This document shows positions 7,507-17,666 of a stretch of 64,000 bases of DNA, piece by piece. The stretch lies in the NCBI RefSeq assembly GCF_014196965.1, contig NZ_JACIEQ010000001.1:620001-684000 (forward strand), read 5' to 3'. The stretch comes from Actibacterium naphthalenivorans (lineage in GTDB: Bacteria > Pseudomonadota > Alphaproteobacteria > Rhodobacterales > Rhodobacteraceae). Position numbers and translations under genes: made by a program. Within the stretch, counting starts at the first letter, position 1; every line of letters begins with the position of its first letter. A model generated the notes under the pieces. It was not told the origin of the DNA and searched no databases. It was given only the letters and a program-made list of their open reading frames with translations.

Positions 7507-10178
7507 TCCGCCGCTTCCTTCTGCGTGGCCGAGAGCAGCAAAGCGGCCAGTTCGGGCCGGCAGGAGCCACAGTTGGTGCCCGCATGCAGCGCCGCGCCGA
7601 TGGCATCGACGGTGGTCAGGTTCTGGTTCTGTATCGCGGCGAGGATCGTGTTCACGCCCACGTCGAAACAGGCGCAGATCGTGGCGCCGGGATCAGGCCT
7701 GTCGGCCGCCGGCCGACCGCTCAGGGTGGCCGGGTCCAGTTCTTCCCCCATAAGCGATGTCAGGTGGGTCCGGGCCACCGCCACAGGCTCGGGTGCCGCG
7801 AACAGTGCGGCCCGAAGCCGGCCGCCTTCATGAAACGCGATCCGGGCAAAGCCACGCCGGGCATCGACCATCGTCACCGCTTCGGCATCAGCCAGGCCGA
7901 ACAGGCCGCGCGCATAGGCTTCCCAATCCTGCGGCGTCTGCGTGCAGGCCAGTTCGGTGCGCCACCCCGCCTTGGCCCGGGCCTTGGCCCAATAGGCGCT
8001 TTGCGGATGGATATCATCGACGGAGAGGGCAAAGCCGAACCAGGTTGCCTCGAAGGGTTCCACCTTCACCACCGCGCCCTTGCTGTCGGGCTGGCCGGAA
8101 ACCGGATCCGTGATCGCGGTGACCACCGCGTCGATGCGGCCGGTGGCGGAGTTCTGGCCGCTCCAGTGGATCGGCGCGAACACCTCTCCCTTGCGGCCGC
8201 GATCGGTTACCACCACGCGCAGAACGGCGCTGCCCTGCGGGCTTTGCACCTTTGCCAGCGTGGCGGGCAAAAGCCCCAGCCGCGAGGCATCATCGGGGTG
8301 AACCTCGAGATAGGGTTCGGCCATGTGCTGGCTCAGACGCGGCGATTTGGCGGTGCGGGTCATGGTGTGCCAGTGGTCGCGCACCCGGCCCGTGTTGAGG
8401 CGGAAGGGATAGTCGGCGGAGGGCATCGAGGCCGGCGCCTTCACCTCCAGGGCCAGCATCCGGCCCTTGCCATCGGGGGTATAGAACCGCCCGTCGCCGA
8501 AAAAGCGCCCGCCCTGCCGGGTTTCCGTGAGTGGCCAGTGGAATGGCGCCATTGCTTCGAAATCCCTGTCAGATATCGCGGCAAGCGCGGAAATGTCGAA
8601 ATCCCGCCCCAGCTTGCCCGCGATGCCCGACAGGGCGGCATATTCGCGGAAGATCTCTGCCGGGCCGCTGTAATCGAACGCTGCCCCCCACCCCATGCGC
8701 GCCGCCACGTCACAGATGATGCGCCAGTCGTGGCGCGCCTGACCCGGCGGCGGCAAGACACCGCGCTGGCGGCTGATGCAACGTTCGGAATTGGTGACCG
8801 TGCCGTCCTTTTCGCCCCAGCCGGTGGCGGGAAGCAGAACATCGGCAAGCTGCGCGGTGTCGGTCTGGGCGGTGATGTCGGACACCACCACGAAATCGCA
8901 ACCCTCGATCGCCGCGCGCACCCCATCGGCATCGGGCAGGCTGACGGCGGGATTGGTGCAGATCACCCAGATCGCCTTGATCCGGCCTTCGCCCACGGCG
9001 CGGAACATATCCACCGCCTTGAGCCCGGCAACCTCCGGCATCGTCGGCGCATCCCAGAATTCGCGCACAGCTGAACGATGTTCAGGGTTTTCGATGTCCA
9101 GATGGCAGGCCAGCATGTTGGCCAGCCCGCCAACCTCGCGCCCGCCCATGGCATTGGGTTGGCCGGTTACCGAAAACGGCCCCATCCCCGGCTTGCCGAT
9201 GCGCCCTGTCGCCAGATGGCAATTGGTGATCGCGTTCACCTTGTCGGTGCCGAAAGACGACTGGTTGACCCCCTGGCTGTAGATCGTCACGACCTTTTCG
9301 CTGCCGATCCAGAGGTGGAAAAACGCGGCAAGCTCTTCGCCGGACAGGCCGGTGACGGAAAGGTCGGTGCCATTGGCGGCATCCAGCGCAGCCTCGAACC
9401 CGCTGACGTGGTTGGCAACGAAATCGCCATCAACCGCACCCTGCGCCGCAATCTCGGCCAGCAGCCCGTTGAACAGGGCTACATCGCCGCCCGGCGCGAT
9501 GGACAGATGCGTATCGGCAATGTCGGATGTCGCGGTGCGACGCGGATCGATATTGACGACCTTCATCCCCGGCCGCGCCTTCTTGGCCGCCGCGATGCGC
9601 TGATAAAGCACCGGATGACACCAGGCCAGATTTGAGCCCACAAGCACGATCACATCGGCCTCGTCCAGATCGGCGTAGAGGCCGGGCACCGTATCAGTGC
9701 CAAAGGCCCGCTTGTGCCCCGCCACGGAAGAGGCCATGCAAAGCCGGGAATTGGTGTCGATGTTGCCAGAGCCGATGAACCCCTTCATCAGCTTGTTGGC
9801 CACGTAATAATCCTCGGTCAGCAACTGGCCGGAGACGTAGAAGGCCACGCTGTCGGGACCGTGTTCGGCGATGGTCGCCTGAAACCGTTCGGCCACAAGA
9901 TCCAGCGCGCTGTCCCAGTCGGCCTCGGCGCCGTTCACCACCGGGGCAAGCAGCCGGTCGTCCAGATCCGTGGTTTCCCCCAGCGCCGAGCCCTTGGAAC
10001 ACAGCCGCCCTTCATTCGCCGGATGCGCCTTGTCGCCCTTGATGGTGATCTCGCCGCGGCCGTTGCTGCGCGCCAGCACCCCGCAGCCGACACCGCAATA
10101 GGGGCAGGTGGTGCAGACCGTGCCGGACTGCGCCTTTTCCTCCGTCAGGGGAAGCGGCTGCCCTGCCCCGTCCATCAC
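7503..10178 (-). CDS. nasA: Assimilatory nitrate reductase catalytic subunit (molybdopterin, Fe-S)
   Basis: An 891-residue cytoplasmic nitrate reductase that reduces nitrate to nitrite. The N-terminus carries the [4Fe-4S] motif TTCPYCGVGCGVL with a later LCSKGSA cysteine, followed by the long bis-MGD domain. The C-terminus has an extra BFD-like [2Fe-2S] domain (TICACFDVGV ... GTNCGSCRPELA), as in NasA-type enzymes and unlike periplasmic NapA. There is no Tat signal. GTG at 10176-10178 and ATG at 10173-10175 are both possible starts, and either overlaps the nirD stop. Lying after nirBD and before cysG, it completes nitrate-to-ammonium reduction. Confidence 0.93.
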   Translation of the reverse strand: MMDGAGQPLPLTEEKAQSGTVCTTCPYCGVGCGVLARSNGRGEITIKGDKAHPANEGRLCSKGSALGETTDLDDRLLAPVVNGAEADWDSALDLVAERFQATIAEHGPDSVAFYVSGQLLTEDYYVANKLMKGFIGSGNIDTNSRLCMASSVAGHKRAFGTDTVPGLYADLDEADVIVLVGSNLAWCHPVLYQRIAAAKKARPGMKVVNIDPRRTATSDIADTHLSIAPGGDVALFNGLLAEIAAQGAVDGDFVANHVSGFEAALDAANGTDLSVTGLSGEELAAFFHLWIGSEKVVTIYSQGVNQSSFGTDKVNAITNCHLATGRIGKPGMGPFSVTGQPNAMGGREVGGLANMLACHLDIENPEHRSAVREFWDAPTMPEVAGLKAVDMFRAVGEGRIKAIWVICTNPAVSLPDADGVRAAIEGCDFVVVSDITAQTDTAQLADVLLPATGWGEKDGTVTNSERCISRQRGVLPPPGQARHDWRIICDVAARMGWGAAFDYSGPAEIFREYAALSGIAGKLGRDFDISALAAISDRDFEAMAPFHWPLTETRQGGRFFGDGRFYTPDGKGRMLALEVKAPASMPSADYPFRLNTGRVRDHWHTMTRTAKSPRLSQHMAEPYLEVHPDDASRLGLLPATLAKVQSPQGSAVLRVVVTDRGRKGEVFAPIHWSGQNSATGRIDAVVTAITDPVSGQPDSKGAVVKVEPFEATWFGFALSVDDIHPQSAYWAKARAKAGWRTELACTQTPQDWEAYARGLFGLADAEAVTMVDARRGFARIAFHEGGRLRAALFAAPEPVAVARTHLTSLMGEELDPATLSGRPAADRPDPGATICACFDVGVNTILAAIQNQNLTTVDAIGAALHAGTNCGSCRPELAALLLSATQKEAAE

Positions 10179-10507
10179 GCGGCCGTCCGCTTGGCAAGCT
10201 CGGCGCCATCCAGAAGGATGCGCCCGGCGTCGATCCGCACCGGATAGGTCGGCACCCGCCCGTCATCCGCGCCCTGCGCTTCGCCGGTTTCCAGGCTGAA
10301 CACCCAGTTGTGCAGCGGGCAGGTCACCTTGTGGCCATGCACGATCCCTTCGGACAGCGGGCCGGCCTTGTGCGGGCAGGTGTCGGACATCGCGAACACC
10401 TCGTCCGCAGCGGTGCGGAACACGGCCACACAGCCCTGTGCGGTTTTCACCACCCGCGCCCCGCGAACCGGGACGTCGTCAATTGAACCGATATCAATCC
10501 AGCTCAT
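10175..10507 (-). CDS. nirD: Nitrite reductase small subunit, Rieske-type
   Basis: A 110-residue small subunit of the NAD(P)H-dependent siroheme nitrite reductase. It contains the Rieske-fold pair CPHKAG and CPLHNW, so here the [2Fe-2S] ligand pattern C-x-H ... C-x-x-H is present; many NirD proteins lack it. The start ATG at 10505-10507 overlaps the nirB TGA by 4 bases; the frame open upstream of that has no homology. The stop in turn overlaps the nasA start. It acts with NirB on nitrite to ammonium. Confidence 0.9.
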   Translation of the reverse strand: MSWIDIGSIDDVPVRGARVVKTAQGCVAVFRTAADEVFAMSDTCPHKAGPLSEGIVHGHKVTCPLHNWVFSLETGEAQGADDGRVPTYPVRIDAGRILLDGAELAKRTAA

Positions 10508-12948
10508 TCCGCAGCCTCCAATGTCAGATCGGCCAGCGCGCTCCAGGCGCGTTGGGTTTTGGCGTCGGCGCGTTCGGCCCACGGGTCTTTCTGGTAAACG
10601 GTCTGCGACAGGTCGAACCGGGCCACCAGCGCCATGCGGTTTTCCACGTCATCCACGACCCGGGCCTTGACCCAGTCGAGCCCGACCTTGTCGACCCATT
10701 TATAGGGGCGATCGAGGTATCTGGCGTTTTCGCGATACAGCTGAACGAAGGCGACGGTCATGTCGATCGCTTCCTGCTCGGTCGTGGCCTTGGCCAGCGC
10801 CTCGGTCTCTTTCAGGTCCATTCCGGCAGCGCCCGCAACACCCACCTCATAGCCCGAGTCGACACAGATGATGCCGACATCCTTGCAGGTGGATTCCGCA
10901 CAGTTGCGCGGGCAGCCCGAGACGGCCATCTTCACCTTGTGCGGCGTCCACGACCCCCAGAGCCGCTTTTCCAGCTTGATGCCAAGCCCGGTGCTGTCTT
11001 GCGTGCCAAAGCGGCAGTGATCCGTGCCGACACAGGTTTTCACCGTGCGCAGTCCCTTGGTATAGGCGTGGCCCGACACCATTCCCGCGGCGTTCAGATC
11101 GGCCCACATGCGCGGCAGATCCTCTTTCTTGACGCCCAGAAGGTCGATCCGCTGGCCGCCCGTCACCTTGACTGTCGGCACGTTGTATTTGTCGGCGGCA
11201 TCGGCGATGGCGCGCAGTTCGGCGGCGGTGGTGATCCCCCCCCACATGCGCGGCACGACGCTATAGGTGCCGTCTTTCTGGATGTTCGCGTGATTGCGTT
11301 CGTTCACGAAGCGCGACTGCGGATCGTCCTGATACTCCAGCGGCCAGTCGGCCAGCAGGTAGAAGTTGATCGCCGGGCGGCATACATGGCAGCCGTTGGG
11401 CGTGGTCCAGCCCAGTTCCTGCCAGACGGCGGGCTGGCTTTTCAGTTCCTGCGACTTGATCAGGCGGCGCACGTCCTCATGCGTCAGGTCGGTGCAGGTG
11501 CAAACGGGCTTGGCCGTCGGCAGCACGAAATCATCGCCCAGCGTGACGGCCAGAACCTGCTCCACCAGCCCGGTGCAGGTGCCGCACGACCCCGACGCCT
11601 TGGTCTGGGCGCGCACGTCTTCCAGCGTGGTCGCCCCGCCCTGGATCGCCTCTACGATCTGACCCTTGCAGACGCCGTTGCAGCCGCAGATTTCTGCGTC
11701 AGCCGGTAAGGCTGCAACGGCCGCCATAGGGTCCGCCGCGGCACCCCCCTGATAGGCCGGCCCAAAGATCAGCGTCTCGCGCATGTCCGACACGTCGGTG
11801 CCGTCTTTCATCAGCCCGAAGAACCAGTTGCCATCGGCGGTGTCGCCATACATCACCGCGCCGATGATCCTGTTGTCCTGCAGGACAAGCCGCTTGTAGA
11901 CGCCGCGCGCCGGATCGCGGAACACGATATCCTCGCGGTCGTCACCCTCGGCGAAGTCACCGGCGCTGAACAGATCCACCCCGGTCACCTTCAGCTTGGT
12001 CGAGGTCTGCTTCGGCGCGAAAGCCGCCGCTTCGCCCAGCAGGGTCTTGGCGACGATCTTGGCCTGATCGTAAAGCGGGGCGACAAGGCCGAAGATGGCG
12101 CCGTCATGCTCGACACATTCGCCGACGGACAGGATGTCGGGGTCCGAGGTCACCATCTGGTCATCCACATGGATGCCGCGGCCCACGGCCAGCTCGGCCT
12201 CCTTGGCCAGCGCGGTGTTGGGGCGGATACCCACCGCCATCACCAGAATGTCACAAGGCAGTTCGGTGCCATTGTCCAGCAGCAACGCCCGGACCTTGCC
12301 ATCCTCGCCCAGGATTTCCTTGGAGTTCGACGAGCACAGCACGTTGATGCCACGCCCCACCAGCTCCTTGCGCAGCAGATAGCCGGCGGCCTCGTCGAGC
12401 TGGCGTTCCATCAGATGGCCCATCAGATGCACCACGGTCACGTCCATGCCGCGCATCTTCAGCCCTGCGGCGGCTTCCAGCCCCAGCAGGCCGCCACCTA
12501 TGACAACCGCCTTCGCGCCCGGCTTTTCCGCGGCTTTCATCATGGCATAGGTGTCATCGAGATCGCGGTAGGCCAGAACACCGTCCAGATCATGCCCCGG
12601 CATGGGGATGATGAACGGGTTCGACCCCGACGCGATCAGCAGCTTGTCATAGGGCGTCTCGCCCCCGGCGCTGAGCACCACCTTGCGCGCACGGTCAATC
12701 CCGGTGACGGTTTCGCCGAAGCGGCAGGTCACCCCATGGGTGGCATACCAATCCGCATCATGGGTCACGATCTCTTCATAGGTCTTTTCGCCCGACAGGA
12801 CCGGCGACAGCATGATGCGGTTGTAATTGCCGCGCGGCTCGGTGCCGAACAGCGTGATCTCATAGGCGTCCGGCGCGGTTTCGACCAGATGTTCGATCGC
12901 CCGGCCCGAGGCCATGCCGGCCCCGATAACAACGAGTTTCTGTGTCAT
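10504..12948 (-). CDS. nirB: NAD(P)H-dependent nitrite reductase large subunit
   Basis: An 814-residue cytoplasmic enzyme making ammonium from nitrite. Domain order: an N-terminal FAD/NAD(P) module (VVIGAGMASG, VVIGGGLLGLEAAAGL), two BFD-like [2Fe-2S] segments (CGCNGVCKG ... GSCGTCTGL, and CTCTDLTHED ... GCHVCRP), then the sulfite/nitrite reductase repeat domains. The siroheme-[4Fe-4S] ligands are in CVGTDHCRFG and SGCPRNCAESTCKD. Length matches NirB. GGAG lies about 8 bases before the ATG. It follows the globin gene by 4 bases and needs the siroheme made by the cysG product of the same operon. Confidence 0.95.
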   Translation of the reverse strand: MTQKLVVIGAGMASGRAIEHLVETAPDAYEITLFGTEPRGNYNRIMLSPVLSGEKTYEEIVTHDADWYATHGVTCRFGETVTGIDRARKVVLSAGGETPYDKLLIASGSNPFIIPMPGHDLDGVLAYRDLDDTYAMMKAAEKPGAKAVVIGGGLLGLEAAAGLKMRGMDVTVVHLMGHLMERQLDEAAGYLLRKELVGRGINVLCSSNSKEILGEDGKVRALLLDNGTELPCDILVMAVGIRPNTALAKEAELAVGRGIHVDDQMVTSDPDILSVGECVEHDGAIFGLVAPLYDQAKIVAKTLLGEAAAFAPKQTSTKLKVTGVDLFSAGDFAEGDDREDIVFRDPARGVYKRLVLQDNRIIGAVMYGDTADGNWFFGLMKDGTDVSDMRETLIFGPAYQGGAAADPMAAVAALPADAEICGCNGVCKGQIVEAIQGGATTLEDVRAQTKASGSCGTCTGLVEQVLAVTLGDDFVLPTAKPVCTCTDLTHEDVRRLIKSQELKSQPAVWQELGWTTPNGCHVCRPAINFYLLADWPLEYQDDPQSRFVNERNHANIQKDGTYSVVPRMWGGITTAAELRAIADAADKYNVPTVKVTGGQRIDLLGVKKEDLPRMWADLNAAGMVSGHAYTKGLRTVKTCVGTDHCRFGTQDSTGLGIKLEKRLWGSWTPHKVKMAVSGCPRNCAESTCKDVGIICVDSGYEVGVAGAAGMDLKETEALAKATTEQEAIDMTVAFVQLYRENARYLDRPYKWVDKVGLDWVKARVVDDVENRMALVARFDLSQTVYQKDPWAERADAKTQRAWSALADLTLEAAE

Positions 12949-12952
12949 GCTC

Positions 12953-13372
12953 TCACTCCGCCGCCGCGGGATAGGCCGCGCCGATCATCACACCGGAAAG
13001 GATGGTGTAGGCTTCTGTCCAGGCGGCTTCGACCTCGGGGGTGAAACCGTCGCCCAGGCCCTGGCCGAGCGTGTAGAGCAGCGCCGCACCGACCGACTGA
13101 TAGTCTTCGGGTTTCACCCCGTAGGCCACATGCCCCACGGCCAGCTTCTGCGCCACCGGCACGATCGCGTCGAGGTTCTTCAACCCGTTCACGACAACCC
13201 CCAGCGTGGCCATCAGCTTTGCGCCCTGTTCGGTCATGTCACCCTTGAAATAGGGCTTCACTTCCGGCGCGATCTCAAACAGGCGCGCGTAGAAAATCGC
13301 GGCGGCCGCATCCTTGATCGGGACGACTTTGGCAAAACTGCCTTGAACCATGTCAATCTGTTCGGGCGTCAT
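12953..13372 (-). CDS. Single-domain globin
   Basis: A 139-residue globin of the single-domain/flavohaemoglobin-like class without a reductase module. Helical pattern: MTPEQIDMVQGSFAKVVP at the start, FYARLFEIAPEVKPYFKGD in the B-D region, and AVGHVAYGVKPEDYQSVGAALL carrying the likely proximal histidine. An AAGGAG site lies 8 bases before ATG. It sits between the nitrate importer and nirB in the same orientation, so it is probably made together with nitrite reductase. Likely role: bind or detoxify nitric oxide formed as a side product of nitrite reduction, with electrons from another protein. This is inferred from location. Confidence 0.88.
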   Translation of the reverse strand: MTPEQIDMVQGSFAKVVPIKDAAAAIFYARLFEIAPEVKPYFKGDMTEQGAKLMATLGVVVNGLKNLDAIVPVAQKLAVGHVAYGVKPEDYQSVGAALLYTLGQGLGDGFTPEVEAAWTEAYTILSGVMIGAAYPAAAE

Positions 13373-13384
13373 TTCATGTCTCCT

Positions 13385-15043
13385 TCACGCGGCTTTTTTC
13401 TTGTGGGCGCCATGCTCGTATTCCTCGAGGAAGCTGAGCAGCTCTTCGCGGTAGGCGTAGTAATCGGGATGCTCCAGCAGCGCCTTGCGGGTGCGCGGGC
13501 GCGGCAGGTTCACATCCATGATCTTGCCGATGGTGGCGCGGGGACCGTTGGTCATCATCACCACCCGGTCGGCCAGCAGGATCGCCTCGTCCACGTCATG
13601 CGTCACGCAGACGGCGGTCACCTTGGTGCGCGACCAGACTTCCATCAGCACTTCCTGAAGCTCCCAGCGGGTCAGGCTGTCGAGCATCCCGAAGGGCTCA
13701 TCAAGCAGCAGCAGCTTGGGCGACAGGGCAAAGGCCCGCGCGATGCCGACGCGCTGTTTCATGCCGTTCGACAGCTCGCTGGCGGCCTTGTCCATGGAAT
13801 CGCCCAGTCCGACCCGCTCGAGGTAATATTCCACCACATCCTGGCGCTCGGCCTGGCTGGCGCGGGGGTACACCCGATCCACCCCGACGCTGACGTTCTC
13901 CTTGGCGGTCAGCCAGGGGAACAGCGACGGCGACTGGAACACCACCGCGCGTTCGGGATCGGCCCCCTCGACAGCGCGCCCATCGAGCTTGATCACGCCC
14001 TTGGAAATGTCGTTCAGGCCGGCGGTCATGGTCAGAACCGTGGATTTGCCACAGCCCGAATGCCCGATCAGCGAAACGAACTCGCCCTTCTTCAGCTTCA
14101 GGTCGAAGTTTTCGACAACCGTCAGCGGGCCTTTCGGCGTGGGATAGATCTTGTGGATCTGGGAATAATCCAGATAGCGCTCTTCGATCCCGCTTTTTGC
14201 CGCATCGGCCACCACCGCCGGCACCCCGTGGATCGGCGTGACATCGGGCAGCTTGCGCGTCTCTTCCACCTTGGCGGCGATACCCGCATCCATCAGATAG
14301 GTGGTCACATCGGCGCGCAGCTTCTTGAACGTGGCGTCGTGGTTCATGGCGGTCCGGTCCCTCGGGCGCGGCAGCGACACCTTGAAGGCCTCGCCCAGCG
14401 TGCCATCGGGGTTCAGCGGAATGATGCGGTCGGCCAGCAGGATCGCCTCGTCCACGTCATTGGTGATCAGAACCACGGTCTTGCGGTCGGCTTCCCAGAT
14501 CTGCTCGATCTCGTCCTGCAGGTTGGCCCGCGTCAGCGCGTCGAGCGCCGAAAGCGGTTCGTCGAGCAGCAGCATCTCCGGGTCCAGCGCCAGCGCCCGG
14601 GCCACGGCGACCCGCTGGCGCATCCCGCCCGAAAGCTCCGCAGGGCGGCGGGTGGCGGCGGGCGTCAGACCGACCATGGCGATGTATTTCTGCACCAGCG
14701 CCGCGCGCTCGGCCTTTGACTTGCCCTTGTGCACCGCATCGACGGCCAGGCCGATATTGCCCTGCACCGTCAGCCACGGCATCAGCGAATAAGACTGGAA
14801 CACCAGCCCCCGCTCGGGGCCCGGCCCTTCGATCGGCTTGCCCTTGAAGGTCACGCTGCCCTTGTCGGGCAGGTTCAGCCCGGCGATCAGGTTGATCAGG
14901 GTGGATTTGCCCGTGCCCGAGAACCCGAGGATGGCAAGGAACTCGCCCTCCTCCACTTTCAGATTGACGTTTTTCAGTACCTCCTGGCGTCCGGCACCTT
15001 CGCCGAACCCTTTGGAGACATCTTTGAATTCAACGAATGCCAT
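13385..15043 (-). CDS. Nitrate importer ATPase, two fused ABC domains (NrtC/NrtD-like)
   Basis: A 552-residue fusion of two ABC ATPase domains without the solute-binding domain found in cyanobacterial NrtC. Domain 1 has Walker [10 protein letters not shown] (K46), signature LSGGMRQ, Walker B LLLDEP and ITNDVDEA at the H-loop, with Asn195 where histidine is expected. Domain 2 has GHSGCGKST (near residue 330), LSNGMKQ, LLLDEP and VTHDVDEA (His482). The start ATG at 15041-15043 is chosen because the ABC fold begins there; it lies 5 bases after the nrtB stop. It energises nitrate/nitrite uptake with NrtA and NrtB. Confidence 0.92.
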   Translation of the reverse strand: MAFVEFKDVSKGFGEGAGRQEVLKNVNLKVEEGEFLAILGFSGTGKSTLINLIAGLNLPDKGSVTFKGKPIEGPGPERGLVFQSYSLMPWLTVQGNIGLAVDAVHKGKSKAERAALVQKYIAMVGLTPAATRRPAELSGGMRQRVAVARALALDPEMLLLDEPLSALDALTRANLQDEIEQIWEADRKTVVLITNDVDEAILLADRIIPLNPDGTLGEAFKVSLPRPRDRTAMNHDATFKKLRADVTTYLMDAGIAAKVEETRKLPDVTPIHGVPAVVADAAKSGIEERYLDYSQIHKIYPTPKGPLTVVENFDLKLKKGEFVSLIGHSGCGKSTVLTMTAGLNDISKGVIKLDGRAVEGADPERAVVFQSPSLFPWLTAKENVSVGVDRVYPRASQAERQDVVEYYLERVGLGDSMDKAASELSNGMKQRVGIARAFALSPKLLLLDEPFGMLDSLTRWELQEVLMEVWSRTKVTAVCVTHDVDEAILLADRVVMMTNGPRATIGKIMDVNLPRPRTRKALLEHPDYYAYREELLSFLEEYEHGAHKKKAA

Positions 15044-15048
15044 ACCGA

Positions 15049-16131
15049 TCACCGTGTTGCCGAGAAGGTGAACATCGACTGGATCGCGAACATCAGCCGG
15101 TCCAGGATGAAGCCGATGATCCCGATGGTGAACACGGCCACCATGATCTTGGCCAGAGAGTTGCTCGATCCGTTCTGGAACTCGTCCCAGACGAACTTGC
15201 CGAGCCCGGGGTTCTGCGCCAGCATCTCTGCCGCGATCAGCACCATCCAGCCCACACCGAGCGACAGGCGCAGACCGGTGAAGATCAGCGGCAACGCAGA
15301 CGGCAGCACCAGCTTGGTGATCTTGGTATAGGTGTTCATTTTCAACACCTTGGACACGTTCACCAGATCCTTGTCGATCGAAGACACGCCCAGCGCGGTG
15401 TTGATGATCGTCGGCCACAGCGAACACAGCGTCACGGTGATGGCCGAGGTCAGGAACGACTTGGAGAACATGCCGTCATTGGTGACGTAGACGGCCGAGA
15501 CGACCATCGTCACGATCGGCAGCCAGGCCAGCGGCGACACCGGCTTGAAAATCTGGATCAGCGGGTTCATGGCGGCGTTGGCGGCGGGCGACAGGCCCGA
15601 CACTATGCCCAGCGGCACGGCAACCACGGTGCCCAGCAGAAAGCCGAAGAACACGGTTTTGATCGAGGTCCAGATCTGGTCGTAATAGGTCGGCTTGCCG
15701 GTATATTCGCGGTACTTGACCTTGTCGGCGTTGCCGGCGGCGATCAGCTTTTCGTTGCGGATGTCCTGACGCTCAAAGAAGGCGCTGGCCTTTTCGCGTT
15801 CGCGCACATGATCGGCGTGCAGAACGCCCACCTGCTCCCACACCTGCACCGGGCCGGGAATGGCGCCGAGCGAGGTCTGCACGGTCGGGGCAAGCGCGCC
15901 CCACACGATCAGGAACCCGACGATAGCCATGACCGGAATTCCCAGCAGGCGCCAGATTTCCTTCATCTGCGCTTTCGGGTTGTCCCCCGCAGCGGCTTTC
16001 AGAATGGGGGTCATCCAGCTCAGGCCAAGGACACGGAACCAGCCGTCGGCCTTGTTGATTTGGGTGAACAGCCGGGCGCGGCGCGCCTCTTTCTGCTCAT
16101 CGGCGAGGATCTGCGGGTCAACTGCGGTCAT
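15049..16131 (-). CDS. nrtB: Nitrate ABC transporter permease
   Basis: A 360-residue inner-membrane permease of the NrtB/CmpB/SsuC type. A first helix ([24 protein letters not shown]) is followed by a hydrophilic insertion of roughly 90 residues and then the transmembrane core with the EAA-like loop [18 protein letters not shown]. The C-terminal [20 protein letters not shown] is typical of the family. GGAG precedes the ATG. It is placed between nrtA and the fused ATPase gene, as expected for a nitrate importer. Confidence 0.92.
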   Translation of the reverse strand: MTAVDPQILADEQKEARRARLFTQINKADGWFRVLGLSWMTPILKAAAGDNPKAQMKEIWRLLGIPVMAIVGFLIVWGALAPTVQTSLGAIPGPVQVWEQVGVLHADHVREREKASAFFERQDIRNEKLIAAGNADKVKYREYTGKPTYYDQIWTSIKTVFFGFLLGTVVAVPLGIVSGLSPAANAAMNPLIQIFKPVSPLAWLPIVTMVVSAVYVTNDGMFSKSFLTSAITVTLCSLWPTIINTALGVSSIDKDLVNVSKVLKMNTYTKITKLVLPSALPLIFTGLRLSLGVGWMVLIAAEMLAQNPGLGKFVWDEFQNGSSNSLAKIMVAVFTIGIIGFILDRLMFAIQSMFTFSATR

Positions 16132-16200
16132 CGGACATCTCCGGTAGAAGGGTTGGAAAGGCGCGCCGGGCCATCGCCGGCGCGCCGATCAGCGCGGGCG

Positions 16201-17565
16201 TCAGCCCTGCACCTCGTTGCCGACAACCTTCTGATTGCCCTTCAGGCCAATCGGCAGGCTGTCGAGATAAGCGTTGGGCGTGCGGCCGTCATAGCCGATG
16301 CCGTCGATGATATCTTCGGCGGGCGTCGCGGCCTTGTAGCCATCGCTGTCCCAGGGGAAATCCGCTTCGTCGGCCAGACCTTCGTCCACCAGCATGCGCG
16401 CGGCTTCCAGATAGATTTCCGGCTTGTAGACGGATTTGGCGACCTCGTCATACCAGCTGTCGGGCTTGGCTTCGGCGATCTGGCCCCAGCGGCGCATCTG
16501 GGTCAGGTACCAGACGGCATCGGAATAGAAGGGGTAGGTCGCGTTGTAACGGAAGAACACGTTGAAATCGGGAACGTCGCGCTTGTCGCCCTTTTCGTAT
16601 TCGAAGGTCCCGGTCATCGAGTTGGCGATCACCTCGTAATCGGCGCCGACATATTCCGAACGGGCCAGGATCTCCACCGCTGCGGGGCGGTTGGCGTTGT
16701 CATTCTCGTCCAGCCACATGGCGGCGCGGATCAGCGCCTTGGTGACGGCCAGCGTGGTGTTGGGGTTTTGCTCGGTGAACTCGGCGTTCAGACCGAACAC
16801 TTTCTCGGGGTTGTTCTTCCACAGCTCATAGTCGGTGATGACAGGCACACCGATGCCCTTGAACACGGCAGCCTGGTTCCACGGCTCGCCCACGCAATAG
16901 CCGTAGATCGTGCCGGCCTCGAGCGTGGCGGGCATCTGCGGCGGCGGGGTCACCGACAGCAGCACATCGGCCGCGATCTGGCCGCTGACGTTTTCGGGGC
17001 TGTAGAAACCCGGCTCCAGCCCGCCGGCCGCCAGCCAGTAGCGCAGTTCGTAGTTATGGGTCGAGACCGGGAAGACCATGCCCATGTTGAACGGCTTGCC
17101 TTCATCCTTGAACTTCTCGACGACCGGCTTCAGCGCAGAGGCGGAAATCGGGTGCACCGGCTTGCCGTCTTCCTGCGGGATATGCGGCTTCATCATTTCC
17201 CAGACTTCGTTGGAAACCGTGATGCCGTTGCCGTTCAGATCCATCGAGAACGGGGTGACGATATGCGCCTCGGTGCCGAACCCGATGGTCGCCGCGAGCG
17301 GCTGACCGGCCAGCATATGCGCACCGTCCAGCTCGCCGTCGATCACGCGGTCCAGCAGCACCTTCCAGTTCGCCTGCGGCTCCAGCGTCACGAAAAGCCC
17401 TTCGTCCTCGAAATAACCAAGCTCATAGGCCACCGCCAGCGGCGCCATGTCGGTCAGTTTGATAAAGCCGAATTTCAACTCGTCCTTTTCCACGTCCAGC
17501 ATCTCGGCCAGCGCGGGGCTGGTCAGGCAGGTGGTGGCGGCAAGAATGGCGAATGCACGTTTCAT
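16201..17565 (-). CDS. nrtA: Nitrate-binding periplasmic protein of the ABC importer
   Basis: A 454-residue solute-binding protein of the NrtA/CmpA family. The start ATG at 17563-17565 begins a Sec signal peptide ([20 protein letters not shown], cleavage after ALA); AGGACC lies about 10 bases upstream. Mature motifs include [43 protein letters not shown] and YCVGEPWN, all shared with nitrate/bicarbonate-binding members. There is no lipobox, so it should be free in the periplasm. It is the first gene after the NasT-responsive leader and shares its fold with NasS at 17852-19024. Confidence 0.92.
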   Translation of the reverse strand: MKRAFAILAATTCLTSPALAEMLDVEKDELKFGFIKLTDMAPLAVAYELGYFEDEGLFVTLEPQANWKVLLDRVIDGELDGAHMLAGQPLAATIGFGTEAHIVTPFSMDLNGNGITVSNEVWEMMKPHIPQEDGKPVHPISASALKPVVEKFKDEGKPFNMGMVFPVSTHNYELRYWLAAGGLEPGFYSPENVSGQIAADVLLSVTPPPQMPATLEAGTIYGYCVGEPWNQAAVFKGIGVPVITDYELWKNNPEKVFGLNAEFTEQNPNTTLAVTKALIRAAMWLDENDNANRPAAVEILARSEYVGADYEVIANSMTGTFEYEKGDKRDVPDFNVFFRYNATYPFYSDAVWYLTQMRRWGQIAEAKPDSWYDEVAKSVYKPEIYLEAARMLVDEGLADEADFPWDSDGYKAATPAEDIIDGIGYDGRTPNAYLDSLPIGLKGNQKVVGNEVQG

Positions 17566-17609
17566 CAGTTCTCTGGTCCTTTTTTCGGAATGCCCGGAGG
17601 GAAAGGGCG

Positions 17610-17666
17610 AAAAAATGCAAAAAAGCCGCTGACACACTCCGGATGAAACCGAAGGGTCGAGCGGCT
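17610..17666 (-). terminator. Leader terminator upstream of nrtA
   Basis: On the minus strand AGCCGCT (17666-17660) plus GAC (17658-17656) pairs with GTC (17633-17631) plus AGCGGCT (17630-17624) with one bulged base, followed by TTTTTGCATTTTTT. A 6-bp inner stem (cttcgg/ccggag) fits in the loop. It would end transcription about 45 bases before the nrtA start unless the overlapping upstream hairpin forms. Confidence 0.75.

Noticed and set aside
15037-17646. An 869-codon plus-strand frame across nrtB and nrtA
   Set aside because: Antisense to two well-recognised genes, no ribosome site, no domain.
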